13,223 bases of DNA from positions 1 to 13,223 of the forward strand of contig CAISOI010000498.1 of assembly GCA_903886985.1 (NCBI GenBank), given 5' to 3'. Each line of letters begins with the position of its first letter. The stretch's first letter is position 1. Positions 6,673-13,223 of the stretch are shown one piece after another. The notes beneath the pieces are model-generated. The model saw only the letters and a program-made list of their open reading frames with translations. It had not been told where the DNA came from and searched no databases. The translations under genes and the position numbers were made by a program. This DNA is from an uncultured Chthonomonas sp. GTDB taxonomy: Bacteria > Armatimonadota > Chthonomonadetes > Chthonomonadales > CAJBBX01.

Positions 6673-7017
6673 ATGAAGTCATCTCTAAAATGTAACTGTG
6701 GTCAGAGAATCTTTACGCGAGACGTAATGCAGCAAGGCTTTTACGTCCGGCGATTTGGTCCGAGTTTCGTTTACCTCAAGTTTCGTTGTTCCCGTTGTAA
6801 AAAGCTCGGAGAGCATTACGTCAAACAAGAAGACTGGGACGCAGGAATGTTGAAGGATGGCGCGCTAGAAATTTCCGGCTCCGAAAAAGTGCAGTTTGAA
6901 TCCATGGGCAAGATCACCATTGATGAAATGATCAGTTTTCACTACGAATTGGAAAATCTTGAAGGTCTGGAGAAGATTGCAGACGGAATCGTACGTGAAG
7001 TAGAGAACGAATCCTGA
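6673..7017 (+). CDS. Small zinc-ribbon protein of unknown function
   Basis: I do not recognise the function of this 114-residue protein. It begins with a likely four-cysteine zinc ribbon: Cys7 and Cys9 (KCNCG), then Cys39 and Cys42 (RCSRCKK), separated by an aromatic and basic stretch (GFYVRRFGPSFVYLKF). The rest is acidic and probably helical, ending in VENES. There is no signal peptide or membrane segment. The ATG at 6673 is preferred because AGGAGG at 6656-6661 lies 11 nt upstream. An in-frame GTG at 6613 would add 20 residues but has no good ribosome binding site. The gene has its own strong promoter and faces away from the kinase-nanE operon. A nucleic-acid-binding or protein-binding adaptor role is possible but unsupported beyond the ribbon. 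Confidence 0.8.
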   Translation: MKSSLKCNCGQRIFTRDVMQQGFYVRRFGPSFVYLKFRCSRCKKLGEHYVKQEDWDAGMLKDGALEISGSEKVQFESMGKITIDEMISFHYELENLEGLEKIADGIVREVENES

Positions 7018-7033
7018 GATTACCCGTCCAACC

Positions 7034-7042
7034 TGCTACAAT
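7034..7042 (+). promoter_or_regulatory. Possible extended -10 upstream of the S9 peptidase
   Basis: TGCTACAAT reads as TGn plus TACAAT (7037-7042), but no -35 is visible at proper spacing and the flanks do not match the GGTAYAAT pattern seen elsewhere. If used, it would give the peptidase a leader of about 145 nt, or start directly at a short 38-codon frame beginning at ATG 7052. The rest of 7018-7193 is pyrimidine-rich and shows nothing else. Confidence 0.3.
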
Positions 7043-7193
7043 CCTCCCCAGATGATCATTCAGATTGCTGCCCTCAAAGTTACCATGATCGCAAAAGTAC
7101 CGTCTCATAAATGCAACACCATCTCGGTTTTCTCAAACGTACTATCCCAACATTTTCAAACACATTAATATCCTATCTCACAGGGCTTAACTC

Positions 7194-9743
7194 ATGAATT
7201 TGCGCCACCTGTCTGTCTATTCCTTGCTCTCTGCATTTGCGACAACATGTTGTTTTGAGATTGTACGCGCGGATGAAACGTATCGAAAACCTCCGCAGGC
7301 CATACTCGATGTCTTGCATGCTCCCGGTTTGCCGATCGTCACGTTCAGCCCTAATCGAGAGTATTTGGTAACTTACCATAGTGAGCGATATCCAGCGATT
7401 ACAGAATTGGCACGCCCAATGTTAAGGCTGGCAGGATTGCGAATCGATCCTCAGAATAACGGTCTTCATCAAACGGGTGCACTGTTAGAATACAAGATAC
7501 AGAGGCTGTCCACCAAGAAGGAAGTCGACCTCGCACTCCCAACTAAAGCACGTGTTGGAGTGCCCACATGGAGCCCTGATTCAAAGAAGCTGGCATTTAC
7601 GGCAACGTTTTCGGATCATATTGAGTTGTGGGTCGGAGATCCCGAGAACGGAAAGACGCATCGATTACGTACCGCCCCGATATCATCCGTTATAGGAGCT
7701 GCATACGAATGGCTCTCCGATTCCAAAACCCTGCTGACACAACTTGTCCCATCCGAACGCGGGAAACCACTGATTAAACCCGCAGTTCCTACTGGACCGG
7801 ACATCCAAGAGAGTACTGGGAAACGCACGACAATTAGAACTCTAACAGACCTCTTGACTAACTCATTTGACGAAAAACAGTTCGACTACTTTGCCACGGC
7901 GCAATTAGCATTGATCGATGCTAACAACGGTCGCACGCGTAAAGTAGGCAAGCCTGCAATCTTTCAATCGGTTGTTCCATCGCCAGATGGCAGCTATTTT
8001 ATTACCACTCAGATAAAGCATCCTTACTCTTACCAGTTATCAGTCACAGCTTTCCCGAAACTTGTGGAAGTCTGGGATCGTGATGGAAACAGTGTATACA
8101 ATATCTCCAAGCCACCTGCTGCCGCGGAAGAGGAGACACCTGCAGCAAATTTGGGTCGTGCCCGAAATTACGCCTGGCGACCCACTGAGGCTGCGTCACT
8201 TATTTGGCTCGAGCCTTCTGGTTCTAATCCTCCAGTTGCTCCTACGGATCCCACTTCAGGTGGATTCGGCCAACGACGGAATACTGGTGGGGACAGATTG
8301 ATGTCGCTCACGGCACCGTTCAAAGGCACACCAACCGAACTATTGAAATGGGAACGGAGAATAGGTTCGTTGCAATGGGGCGGGAAGGATGGAATGATTC
8401 TCATCTCCGAAGGTGGTGCAGGGCGCGGCCCTGGCGGACCGGGTGCAGCAGGTCCTGGTGGCACTGGGGGAGGCGGTCGAACCTCAGTAGCTTATGTCGG
8501 TTCCACCACACCTGCGAAAGAGCTCTGGACGCGCAACGCTTCTGACCGATATAACGACCCTGGAGCACCTGTAAGTCGCACTCTACCGAATGGTGTGCGA
8601 GCCATAGCACAAAATGGTGACGAGATCTTCCTAACGGGAACAGGGGCATCACCAGATGGTGATCATCCGTTTCTCGACAAAGTAAATATTAGGACTGGTC
8701 AGCGTACCAAACTCTTCAAATCTGACGAAAAGAGTTACGAAACATTCGTAGCACTCTCCAATGATTCCACTCACTACTTCACTCGAAAGGAAACTGAGTC
8801 AGAACCTCCTGTTTACCTTCAGAGAACTGTCGTAGGATCAGATATTCAAACAGTAATCGCTCTCAAGGATCCCACCCCCCAAATCCGTGGAATAAGAAAG
8901 CAATTGGTCACCTACAAGAGAGCCGACGGTGTGCAGTGCTCCTTTACGCTATATCTGCCCGCAGACTACAAGCCGGGCACACGCTTGCCAACTGTGATAT
9001 GGGCATATCCCCGTGAATTTGCGGATGCCGATGCTGCAGGTGCAATATCCGGTTCGACCGAACGATTCACAACAATCAGCGGTATGTCTCATCTGTTCTT
9101 CCTTTTGCAGGGCTATGCCGTTCTTGACAATGCATCTATGCCAATTGTTGGACCAATTCGTACGGCAAATGACAACTTTGTGGATCAGATTGTCATGAGC
9201 GCTAAGGCTGCAATTGATAAGGCAGTTGAAATGGGTGTGACGGATAGGGACCGAGTCGGTGTTGGCGGTCACAGCTATGGTGCATTTATGACTGCAAATC
9301 TGCTTGCCCACTCAGATCTGGTCCGCGCAGGCATTGCAAGGAGCGGCGCTTATAACCGAACCTTGACGCCATTCGGTTTCCAGAATGAACGCCGCACGTT
9401 TTGGCAGGCACCGGACCTCTATTCCAAAATGTCACCGTTTAACTATGCCGAAAAGATTAAAGACCCCATTCTGTTAATCCATGGTGAAGCAGACAACAAT
9501 CCCGGTACATTTACTATCCAGACTGAACGCATGTATGCTGCTATAAGTGGTAACGGTGGCAAAGTCCGCGCCGTATTGCTGCCTGAAGAGGCACATGGTT
9601 ATACTGCGAAGGAGTCGCTTGAAACAGTACTTGCAGAGATGATCGAGTGGTTTGAGAAATACGTCAAGACCGCCAAACCGAGACCTGTTGCTGCCACACC
9701 CGCTGTTGCGCCGACGGGAACCGGGACTCCAAATGAACCCTGA
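7194..9743 (+). CDS. Secreted S9-family serine peptidase, glutamyl endopeptidase-like
   Basis: This 849-residue prolyl-oligopeptidase-family enzyme should act outside the cytoplasm: residues 1-26 form a signal peptide (LSVYSLLSAFATTCC core, likely cleavage VRA-DE). Residues of about 40-560 are the beta-propeller with WD/PD-type repeats such as PTWSPDSKKLAFTA. The alpha/beta hydrolase follows, with nucleophile Ser694 in GGHSYGAFM, Asp767 in IHGEADNNPG and His801 in EEAHGY. The segments WAYPREF, IARSGAYNRTLTPFGFQNE and HGEADNNPGTFTIQ closely resemble the plant chloroplast glutamyl endopeptidase group as I remember it, so cleavage after Glu is the best guess. A glycine-rich stretch (about 407-428) interrupts the propeller, and the C-terminus is a Pro/Ala/Thr-rich tail. 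AGGG at 7182-7185 lies 8 nt before the ATG. The YCII gene overlaps its stop. Confidence 0.92.
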   Translation: MNLRHLSVYSLLSAFATTCCFEIVRADETYRKPPQAILDVLHAPGLPIVTFSPNREYLVTYHSERYPAITELARPMLRLAGLRIDPQNNGLHQTGALLEYKIQRLSTKKEVDLALPTKARVGVPTWSPDSKKLAFTATFSDHIELWVGDPENGKTHRLRTAPISSVIGAAYEWLSDSKTLLTQLVPSERGKPLIKPAVPTGPDIQESTGKRTTIRTLTDLLTNSFDEKQFDYFATAQLALIDANNGRTRKVGKPAIFQSVVPSPDGSYFITTQIKHPYSYQLSVTAFPKLVEVWDRDGNSVYNISKPPAAAEEETPAANLGRARNYAWRPTEAASLIWLEPSGSNPPVAPTDPTSGGFGQRRNTGGDRLMSLTAPFKGTPTELLKWERRIGSLQWGGKDGMILISEGGAGRGPGGPGAAGPGGTGGGGRTSVAYVGSTTPAKELWTRNASDRYNDPGAPVSRTLPNGVRAIAQNGDEIFLTGTGASPDGDHPFLDKVNIRTGQRTKLFKSDEKSYETFVALSNDSTHYFTRKETESEPPVYLQRTVVGSDIQTVIALKDPTPQIRGIRKQLVTYKRADGVQCSFTLYLPADYKPGTRLPTVIWAYPREFADADAAGAISGSTERFTTISGMSHLFFLLQGYAVLDNASMPIVGPIRTANDNFVDQIVMSAKAAIDKAVEMGVTDRDRVGVGGHSYGAFMTANLLAHSDLVRAGIARSGAYNRTLTPFGFQNERRTFWQAPDLYSKMSPFNYAEKIKDPILLIHGEADNNPGTFTIQTERMYAAISGNGGKVRAVLLPEEAHGYTAKESLETVLAEMIEWFEKYVKTAKPRPVAATPAVAPTGTGTPNEP

Positions 9744-10047
9744 GTTCTTAGAATGGATATATGTTCTCAAGGCGACTCGTTTAGGAATGCTGAAAGAAGG
9801 TCCGACCGACGCAGAAGCCCAATGCGTCGGTCGACACTTTCACTACCTCAAAGATCTGACCGAGCAAGGAGTCATGATACTGGTTGGCCGGTCGTTAAAT
9901 GATGATGAACATACCATCGGGATCGCTGTATTTCGAGCAGGAACCGAAGACGCTGCACGAGAGATAATGCAAAATGACCCAGCAGTTAAAGAGGGAGTCA
10001 TGTCTGCAGAGTTGATGCCTTTCAAAGTCGCATTGAGAGGACAGTAA
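9733..10047 (+). CDS. YCII-related domain protein
   Basis: This 104-residue protein matches the YCII-related (YciI-like) family, small dimeric ferredoxin-like-fold proteins mostly of unknown function. The pattern seen is an initial strand (WIYVLKATR), then GRHFHYLKDLTEQGVMILVGRS with conserved histidines, a strand (TIGIAVFRA), and helix EDAAREIMQNDPAVKEGVMSAEL before a final strand. The ATG at 9733 begins 11 bp inside the S9 peptidase gene, whose TGA is at 9741-9743; GGGA at 9723-9726 is a modest ribosome binding site. Translational coupling to the peptidase is likely. A longer reading from 9652 lies wholly within the peptidase gene and lacks YCII homology, so it is rejected. No signal peptide is seen, so the protein stays in the cytoplasm, unlike the peptidase. 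Confidence 0.85.
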   Translation: MNPEFLEWIYVLKATRLGMLKEGPTDAEAQCVGRHFHYLKDLTEQGVMILVGRSLNDDEHTIGIAVFRAGTEDAAREIMQNDPAVKEGVMSAELMPFKVALRGQ

Positions 10048-10072
10048 ATACATCCATTTGGGTTGAATTCGG

Positions 10073-10101
10073 TTGACTAATTTCGACGCGTAAGTGATAC
10101 T
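10073..10101 (+). promoter_or_regulatory. Sigma-70-like promoter of the DUF3667 gene
   Basis: TTGACT (10073-10078), a 17-nt spacer and GATACT (10096-10101) match the consensus at five and four of six positions. The start would lie near 10108, leaving a leader of about 45 nt before the TTG at 10153. It lacks the GGTAYAAT core seen in other promoters of the window. Confidence 0.45.
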
Positions 10102-10152
10102 CACCATAGATTCACTGAATCCGCACAATGAACACGTCTCGGGAATGATTGG

Positions 10153-11082
10153 TTGAAGTTTGAACAACTAAAACGCTTGGATCGGTGCCTCAACTGCGGG
10201 GCAGAGGAGATAGGCAACTATTGCCCCCAATGCGGTCAGGAAAACGAAGACAAGACAACCAGCGTAATGTCGTTAATTCGGGATTTTCTCGCCGACGTTG
10301 CCAGTTTTGATTCGAAGCTGGTCCACACCGTTATTCCACTTCTCTTTCGGCCAGGTTTCCTCACCAACGAATACAATCAAGGAAAGCGAGTTAGATATCT
10401 CGCTCCTGTTAAGATGTACCTCGTTATGAGCCTCTTCTTCTTTCTATTTCTTGCTCGAGACATCTCCAATACACCGATCAAAATCAATGCGACCAACACG
10501 AAAGAAGAAATTGCCAAAGCCAAAAAGGAGATCAACGACAACCTGAACAAAGAGATCCCTAAAGGCATGACAATCAGACCAAGCGGGGTGATTCTGCCAA
10601 ATACTGAAGCAGAATATGTAAAAGCGCAAAATGCCCTTCCTCCCAAAGAGCGCGACTCTACTATTAAACACCTCTTCATTGTTCAAGCATATAAGGCAAA
10701 GTCAGATCCTCGTGGGTTAATGCGGGGAGTTTTGGACAATGTGCCAAAAGGTATGTTTGTGCTGCTTCCGATCTTTGCTCTGATTCTGAAGATTATCTAT
10801 GTCCGATCAAAACGTCTCTATGTCGAACATCTCATCTTTTCCTTGCACTGTCATGCATTCGTCTTTCTAATATTCACACTCGATTTTTGGATGCCTAACG
10901 CATTTCGAGCCATTTCCACTCTTTGGATGATGATCTATCTCTTCCTCGCAATGAAGAACGTCTATGGTCAGGGCATCATCAAAACAGGGATTAAATATGT
11001 AATTCTCGGCACGATCTACTTCACGATCCTCACTTTTGTTATAGTCGGTGCTCTTCTGCTAACCATGATTACGATGACCTGA
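10153..11082 (+). CDS. DUF3667-type zinc-ribbon membrane protein
   Basis: This 309-residue protein fits the DUF3667 pattern, a family of unknown function. An N-terminal zinc ribbon, CLNCG...YCPQCGQ (Cys12, Cys15, Cys24, Cys27), is followed by a short helix and the motif LLFRPGFLTNEYNQGKRVRY (64-82). Membrane segments are predicted by eye at about 85-101, 200-218, 229-247, 252-268 and 282-307. The stretch 105-190 is a charged linker containing a lysine/glutamate-rich helix (EEIAKAKKEINDNLNKEI) and sits between the first two segments. The start is TTG at 10153; upstream purines (GGGAATGATTGG) give only a weak ribosome binding site, but the next in-frame ATG is after the zinc ribbon. It appears monocistronic. 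Family call is moderately firm, function unknown. Confidence 0.8.
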   Translation: MKFEQLKRLDRCLNCGAEEIGNYCPQCGQENEDKTTSVMSLIRDFLADVASFDSKLVHTVIPLLFRPGFLTNEYNQGKRVRYLAPVKMYLVMSLFFFLFLARDISNTPIKINATNTKEEIAKAKKEINDNLNKEIPKGMTIRPSGVILPNTEAEYVKAQNALPPKERDSTIKHLFIVQAYKAKSDPRGLMRGVLDNVPKGMFVLLPIFALILKIIYVRSKRLYVEHLIFSLHCHAFVFLIFTLDFWMPNAFRAISTLWMMIYLFLAMKNVYGQGIIKTGIKYVILGTIYFTILTFVIVGALLLTMITMT

Positions 11083-11090
11083 TAGAACCG

Positions 11091-11104
11091 ACCCGATTTC
11101 GGGT
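11091..11104 (+). terminator. Short hairpin after the DUF3667 gene, weak terminator candidate
   Basis: ACCCGA (11091-11096), TT, TCGGGT (11099-11104) is a perfect 6-bp inverted repeat, about 5 bp once a workable loop is allowed, 8 nt past the stop codon. No U-tract follows, so intrinsic termination would be inefficient. It may instead be part of the control region of the mqnE promoter directly downstream. Confidence 0.25.
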
Positions 11105-11119
11105 GGACGGGTACCATTC

Positions 11120-11128
11120 TGGTACAAT
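11120..11128 (+). promoter_or_regulatory. Extended -10 promoter of mqnE
   Basis: TGGTACAAT combines TGG (11120-11122) with TACAAT (11123-11128). GGTAC also occurs at 11110-11114, exactly 11 bp upstream of the second GGTAC (11121-11125), about one helical turn. CCATT (11114-11118) and AATGG (11126-11130) form an inverted repeat around the core. No clear -35 is visible. Transcription from about 11135 gives a leader of about 34 nt to the ATG at 11169. Confidence 0.55.
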
Positions 11129-11168
11129 GGACGTATAGCTAATTGTGAAAATGTGCACGGAGACAGTT

Positions 11169-12344
11169 ATGGGTTTACAGTCAGATAGGTTGCGAGTGGA
11201 ACGGATTGTTGGTGAAGAGTTAATCGGGATTTATGAGAAGGTAGCTGCTGGTGAGCGACTGTCTCGAGAGGATGGTCAACTTCTATATTCAACTCGAAAT
11301 CTTTCCGGCGTAGGATTCATGGCAAATCTGGTTCGCGAACGCATGAATGGCGACCGCGCCTACTACATTCGCAACCAGCACATTAACTACACCAATATCT
11401 GCAACAAGCACTGCAAGTTCTGCTACTTTGCAAAGAATCCGAAAGAGGGCGGTCCAGAACCCTATCTCTTCAGTCTTGAGGACGTGCAGCAAGCGGTTCG
11501 CAAACACCTGCATATTCCGATCACCGAAGTCCATATGGTGGGCGGTATAAATCCCAAGCTTCCTTATAGCTACTACCTCGACCTTATTCGCGTTATCAAG
11601 GAGATCCGTCCCAATGTGCAGGTAAAAGCATTTACCGCTGTGGAATTGGTCGAAATCGCACGTGTAGCAGGGAAGCCACTCGCGGAGTGTTTGGAAGATT
11701 TGAAAGCTGCAGGATTGACCTCTATTCCGGGCGGCGGAGCGGAAGTAATGAGTGAGAGACTTCATGGTCTACTTCATCCCAAAAAGATTGGCGCGGACGG
11801 TTGGCTGGAAGTGGCACGAACGGTTGCTGCGTCTGGCCTTCCTCAATATGCAACCATGCTTTACGGCCACATCGAAACATTAGATGAGCGTGTCGAGCAC
11901 CTGATGCAACTACGACAAATTCAGGATGAGACAGGCAATTTCCTTGCCTTTACGCCACTCTCTTTCCATCCCGAAGGGACTTACATGGACGATCTCCCAG
12001 CGCCCACCGGACAAGATGATCTTCGTAATCTGGCGGTAAGCCGACTCATGTTGGATAATTTCCAGCATATCAAATCCTTCTGGATTATGAACACGGCGCA
12101 GATATCGCAGCTTTCGCTATGGTATGGTGCGGACGACATTGACGGAACCATCCACGAATATGAAATTACATATCCTGAGGGACATTTGGGTGAAAAGCAG
12201 CAGGTACTTACTCGTCGGGAACTGATGAAGAATATTCGGGAGGCTGGGCGGGTTCCAATGGAACGTGACAGTCTTTATGGAATAGTGCCTGAAAAAGACG
12301 AGGACTACGCACTTCCCAAACTGATTGAGCTTCAACCCGCCTGA
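11169..12344 (+). CDS. mqnE: Aminodeoxyfutalosine synthase
   Basis: MqnE is a cytoplasmic radical-SAM enzyme that couples 3-[(1-carboxyvinyl)oxy]benzoate to the SAM-derived adenosyl radical, giving aminodeoxyfutalosine in the futalosine route to menaquinone. From the chosen start the product is 391 residues. The cluster motif is CNKHCKFC (Cys78, Cys82, Cys85). Other landmarks are the N-terminal GERLSREDG (28-36), HMVGGINPKLPY, the SIPGGGAEV segment, HIETLDERVEHL and the C-terminal GADDIDGT typical of MqnE. The ATG at 11169 is preferred because GGAG (11159-11162) lies 6 nt upstream. In-frame GTG 11145 and ATG 11151 would add 8 or 6 residues but lack a ribosome binding site. The Uma2-family gene follows after 14 nt and a second menaquinone-type radical-SAM gene begins at 13124. 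Confidence 0.93.
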   Translation: MGLQSDRLRVERIVGEELIGIYEKVAAGERLSREDGQLLYSTRNLSGVGFMANLVRERMNGDRAYYIRNQHINYTNICNKHCKFCYFAKNPKEGGPEPYLFSLEDVQQAVRKHLHIPITEVHMVGGINPKLPYSYYLDLIRVIKEIRPNVQVKAFTAVELVEIARVAGKPLAECLEDLKAAGLTSIPGGGAEVMSERLHGLLHPKKIGADGWLEVARTVAASGLPQYATMLYGHIETLDERVEHLMQLRQIQDETGNFLAFTPLSFHPEGTYMDDLPAPTGQDDLRNLAVSRLMLDNFQHIKSFWIMNTAQISQLSLWYGADDIDGTIHEYEITYPEGHLGEKQQVLTRRELMKNIREAGRVPMERDSLYGIVPEKDEDYALPKLIELQPA

Positions 12345-12358
12345 ACTCGGAGATTCCT

Positions 12359-13015
12359 ATGGCTTCACCGCAACCAAAATTTGTGACCGTTCAGCAATAC
12401 AGGGAAGCAGAAGAACTGGCGACCGAAAAGCATGAGTATCACAATGGTCGTATCTACGCAATGAGCGGCGGTTCGCTGAACCACTCGTTAATAACCTTAA
12501 ACATCGCTCGCGAAATTGGCAATAGGTTGATGGGTACTAAATGTCGGACATACTCATCAGATCTTCGGATTTACATAGAGGCATCAGGGCTAAGCACTTA
12601 TCCGGATCTCTCGGTAGTATGTGGGAAGGCAATCAGTTCGAGCGGGTCTGAAAACGAAATTACCAATCCCACAGTGTTGGTTGAGGTGCTTTCTCCGTCG
12701 ACTATGAAATATGATCTGACTTCCAAATTTGAATTTTACAAAGGGATTGAGAGTTTACAGGATGTCATTTTTATCTGGCAGGATAGGCCACAGGTAGAAT
12801 TGCGTTGTAGACAATTGGATGGAGACTGGATTTCGACAATGACCATCGATCTTACCGGCAACGTCGAAATTCCCTCTCTTGCATTGAGCATATCAATGAA
12901 TGAAATCTACTATGAAGTGGAGTTTATATCGGACACTGAATCCTTGGACGTCCGCGAATCAAGGACGGAATACAATAGTCAACATCCATTCTCGCCCGTT
13001 CATTCGGCGGTATGA
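12359..13015 (+). CDS. Uma2-family (DUF820) putative endonuclease
   Basis: This 218-residue protein belongs to the Uma2/DUF820 family, with a PD-(D/E)XK-type restriction-endonuclease fold. These genes are abundant in Cyanobacteria, Chloroflexota, Planctomycetota and Armatimonadota, and their biological role is poorly defined. The core is in order: VTVQQYREAEEL, EKHEYHNGRIYAMSGGS, NHS (41-43), YPDLSVVC with Asp83, VLVEVLSPST with Glu109, and DLTSKFEFYKGI with Lys123, consistent with an intact catalytic site. Residues from about 190 on (ISDTESLDVRESR...) form a tail beyond the core. GGAG at 12349-12352 is 6 nt before the ATG, and the gene lies 14 nt after mqnE, so it is probably co-transcribed with it. 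Nothing links the nuclease functionally to menaquinone synthesis. Confidence 0.9.
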   Translation: MASPQPKFVTVQQYREAEELATEKHEYHNGRIYAMSGGSLNHSLITLNIAREIGNRLMGTKCRTYSSDLRIYIEASGLSTYPDLSVVCGKAISSSGSENEITNPTVLVEVLSPSTMKYDLTSKFEFYKGIESLQDVIFIWQDRPQVELRCRQLDGDWISTMTIDLTGNVEIPSLALSISMNEIYYEVEFISDTESLDVRESRTEYNSQHPFSPVHSAV

Positions 13016-13031
13016 ATTAATGTAGTCGTAG

Positions 13032-13051
13032 CGGATCTAATGGTTAGTCCG
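13032..13051 (+). terminator. Bulged hairpin after the Uma2-family gene, weak terminator candidate
   Basis: CGGA-T-CTAA, a TGG loop and TTAG-TCCG can form an 8-bp stem with one bulged T, followed by ATTTATT. It begins 16 nt after the Uma2 stop. The short U-poor tail makes it a weak terminator at best, but its position between the two genes fits partial termination or a transcript-end structure. Confidence 0.3.
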
Positions 13052-13123
13052 ATTTATTGAGTGTGAGACGGGGTTGGTAATTAATTTTTAAGTTGTAGAA
13101 AGTGGAACGGAAGGTGAACGAAA

Positions 13124-13223
13124 ATGGTAGTACTTGAACGACAGAATACGAGTATACAATCGGTTAACATCGATGATATTGCGGACAAAGTCTATTCGGG
13201 GGAGCGACTAACCTGGGAAGATG
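13124..13223 (+). CDS. N-terminus of a menaquinone radical-SAM enzyme (MqnC or MqnE-like), cut by window edge
   Basis: Only the first 33 codons are present, reading MVVLERQN... to KVYSGERLTWEDG. The segment aligns with the N-terminus of the MqnE in this window (EKVAAGERLSREDG), a helical motif shared by MqnE, MqnC and related futalosine/F420 radical-SAM enzymes. In this context MqnC (dehypoxanthine futalosine cyclase, the step after futalosine hydrolysis) or a second MqnE are the main options; the fragment cannot separate them. GGAAGGTG at 13109-13116 is a good ribosome binding site, 7 nt from the ATG. A possible promoter TTGGTA (13074-13079) with TAGAAA (13096-13101) is weak. The cluster-binding cysteines lie beyond the window. 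Confidence 0.7.
   Translation, partial: MVVLERQNTSIQSVNIDDIADKVYSGERLTWED

Noticed and set aside
8168..8652. Long antisense open frames across the glycine-rich part of the peptidase gene
   Set aside because: They are mirror readings of GC-rich Gly/Pro codons, with no start signals or protein family features.
9652..9732. Extended N-terminus of the YCII protein
   Set aside because: This part lies entirely in the peptidase gene, is arginine/proline-rich in the alternative frame and has no family similarity.
12359..13015. Uma2-family nuclease as part of a defence or toxin-antitoxin system
   Set aside because: No methylase, helicase, antitoxin or other defence partner is next to it; neighbours are menaquinone genes.
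1..13223. CRISPR array, tRNA/rRNA gene, insertion sequence or prophage
   Set aside because: No regularly spaced direct repeats, tRNA-like folds, transposase, integrase or terminal repeats were seen on either strand.

Overview
This window looks like bacterial chromosome of moderate GC content (estimated by eye at slightly under 50%) carrying mostly housekeeping and metabolic genes. Several traits point to a deep-branching, non-proteobacterial lineage: the MEP isoprenoid enzyme IspH, isoleucine synthesis through citramalate (CimA), menaquinone synthesis by the futalosine route (MqnE), a PDZ/radical-SAM DUF512 protein, a Uma2-family nuclease and a glutamyl-endopeptidase-type S9 peptidase. Armatimonadota is my best guess, with Chloroflexota or a related phylum also possible. 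This is inference from gene content, not a measured phylogeny.

Layout, left to right. (1) 1-258 is the C-terminal three quarters of a PII nitrogen-signalling protein, cut by the window edge. (2) 356-2948 holds cimA and ispH on the plus strand, behind two tandem perfect inverted repeats, one of which contains the likely -10 element. (3) 2949-3344 has no convincing gene and ends in an extended -10-like promoter ten bases from the next ATG. (4) 3345-4757 is the DUF512 radical-SAM protein, probably translated from a leaderless mRNA. It converges on, and overlaps by 4 bp, a minus-strand amino-sugar operon (6463-4754) of a BadF/BadG-type kinase followed by NanE. (5) 6464-6672 is a divergent control region with a perfect 8-bp-arm inverted repeat between the two promoters. 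(6) 6673-7017 encodes a 114-residue zinc-ribbon protein of unknown role. (7) 7194-10047 encodes a secreted S9D-like peptidase and a YCII-domain protein whose start overlaps the peptidase stop. (8) 10153-11082 encodes a DUF3667 zinc-ribbon membrane protein. (9) 11169 to the end holds mqnE, a Uma2-family nuclease and the first 33 codons of what looks like another futalosine-pathway radical-SAM enzyme (MqnC or an MqnE paralogue).

How the genes work together. The clearest functional units are the kinase-nanE pair, which would phosphorylate an N-acetyl amino sugar and interconvert ManNAc-6-P and GlcNAc-6-P, and the mqnE plus downstream radical-SAM menaquinone genes. CimA (branched-chain amino acids), IspH (isoprenoids, including the menaquinone side chain) and PII (nitrogen status) are core metabolism.

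The most interesting non-gene signal is a repeated promoter core. GGTA(C/T)AAT followed by NNAC(C/G) occurs before the DUF512, zinc-ribbon and mqnE genes, and GGTACAAT occurs before cimA. I see no prophage, insertion sequence, CRISPR array, RNA gene or recognisable defence island.
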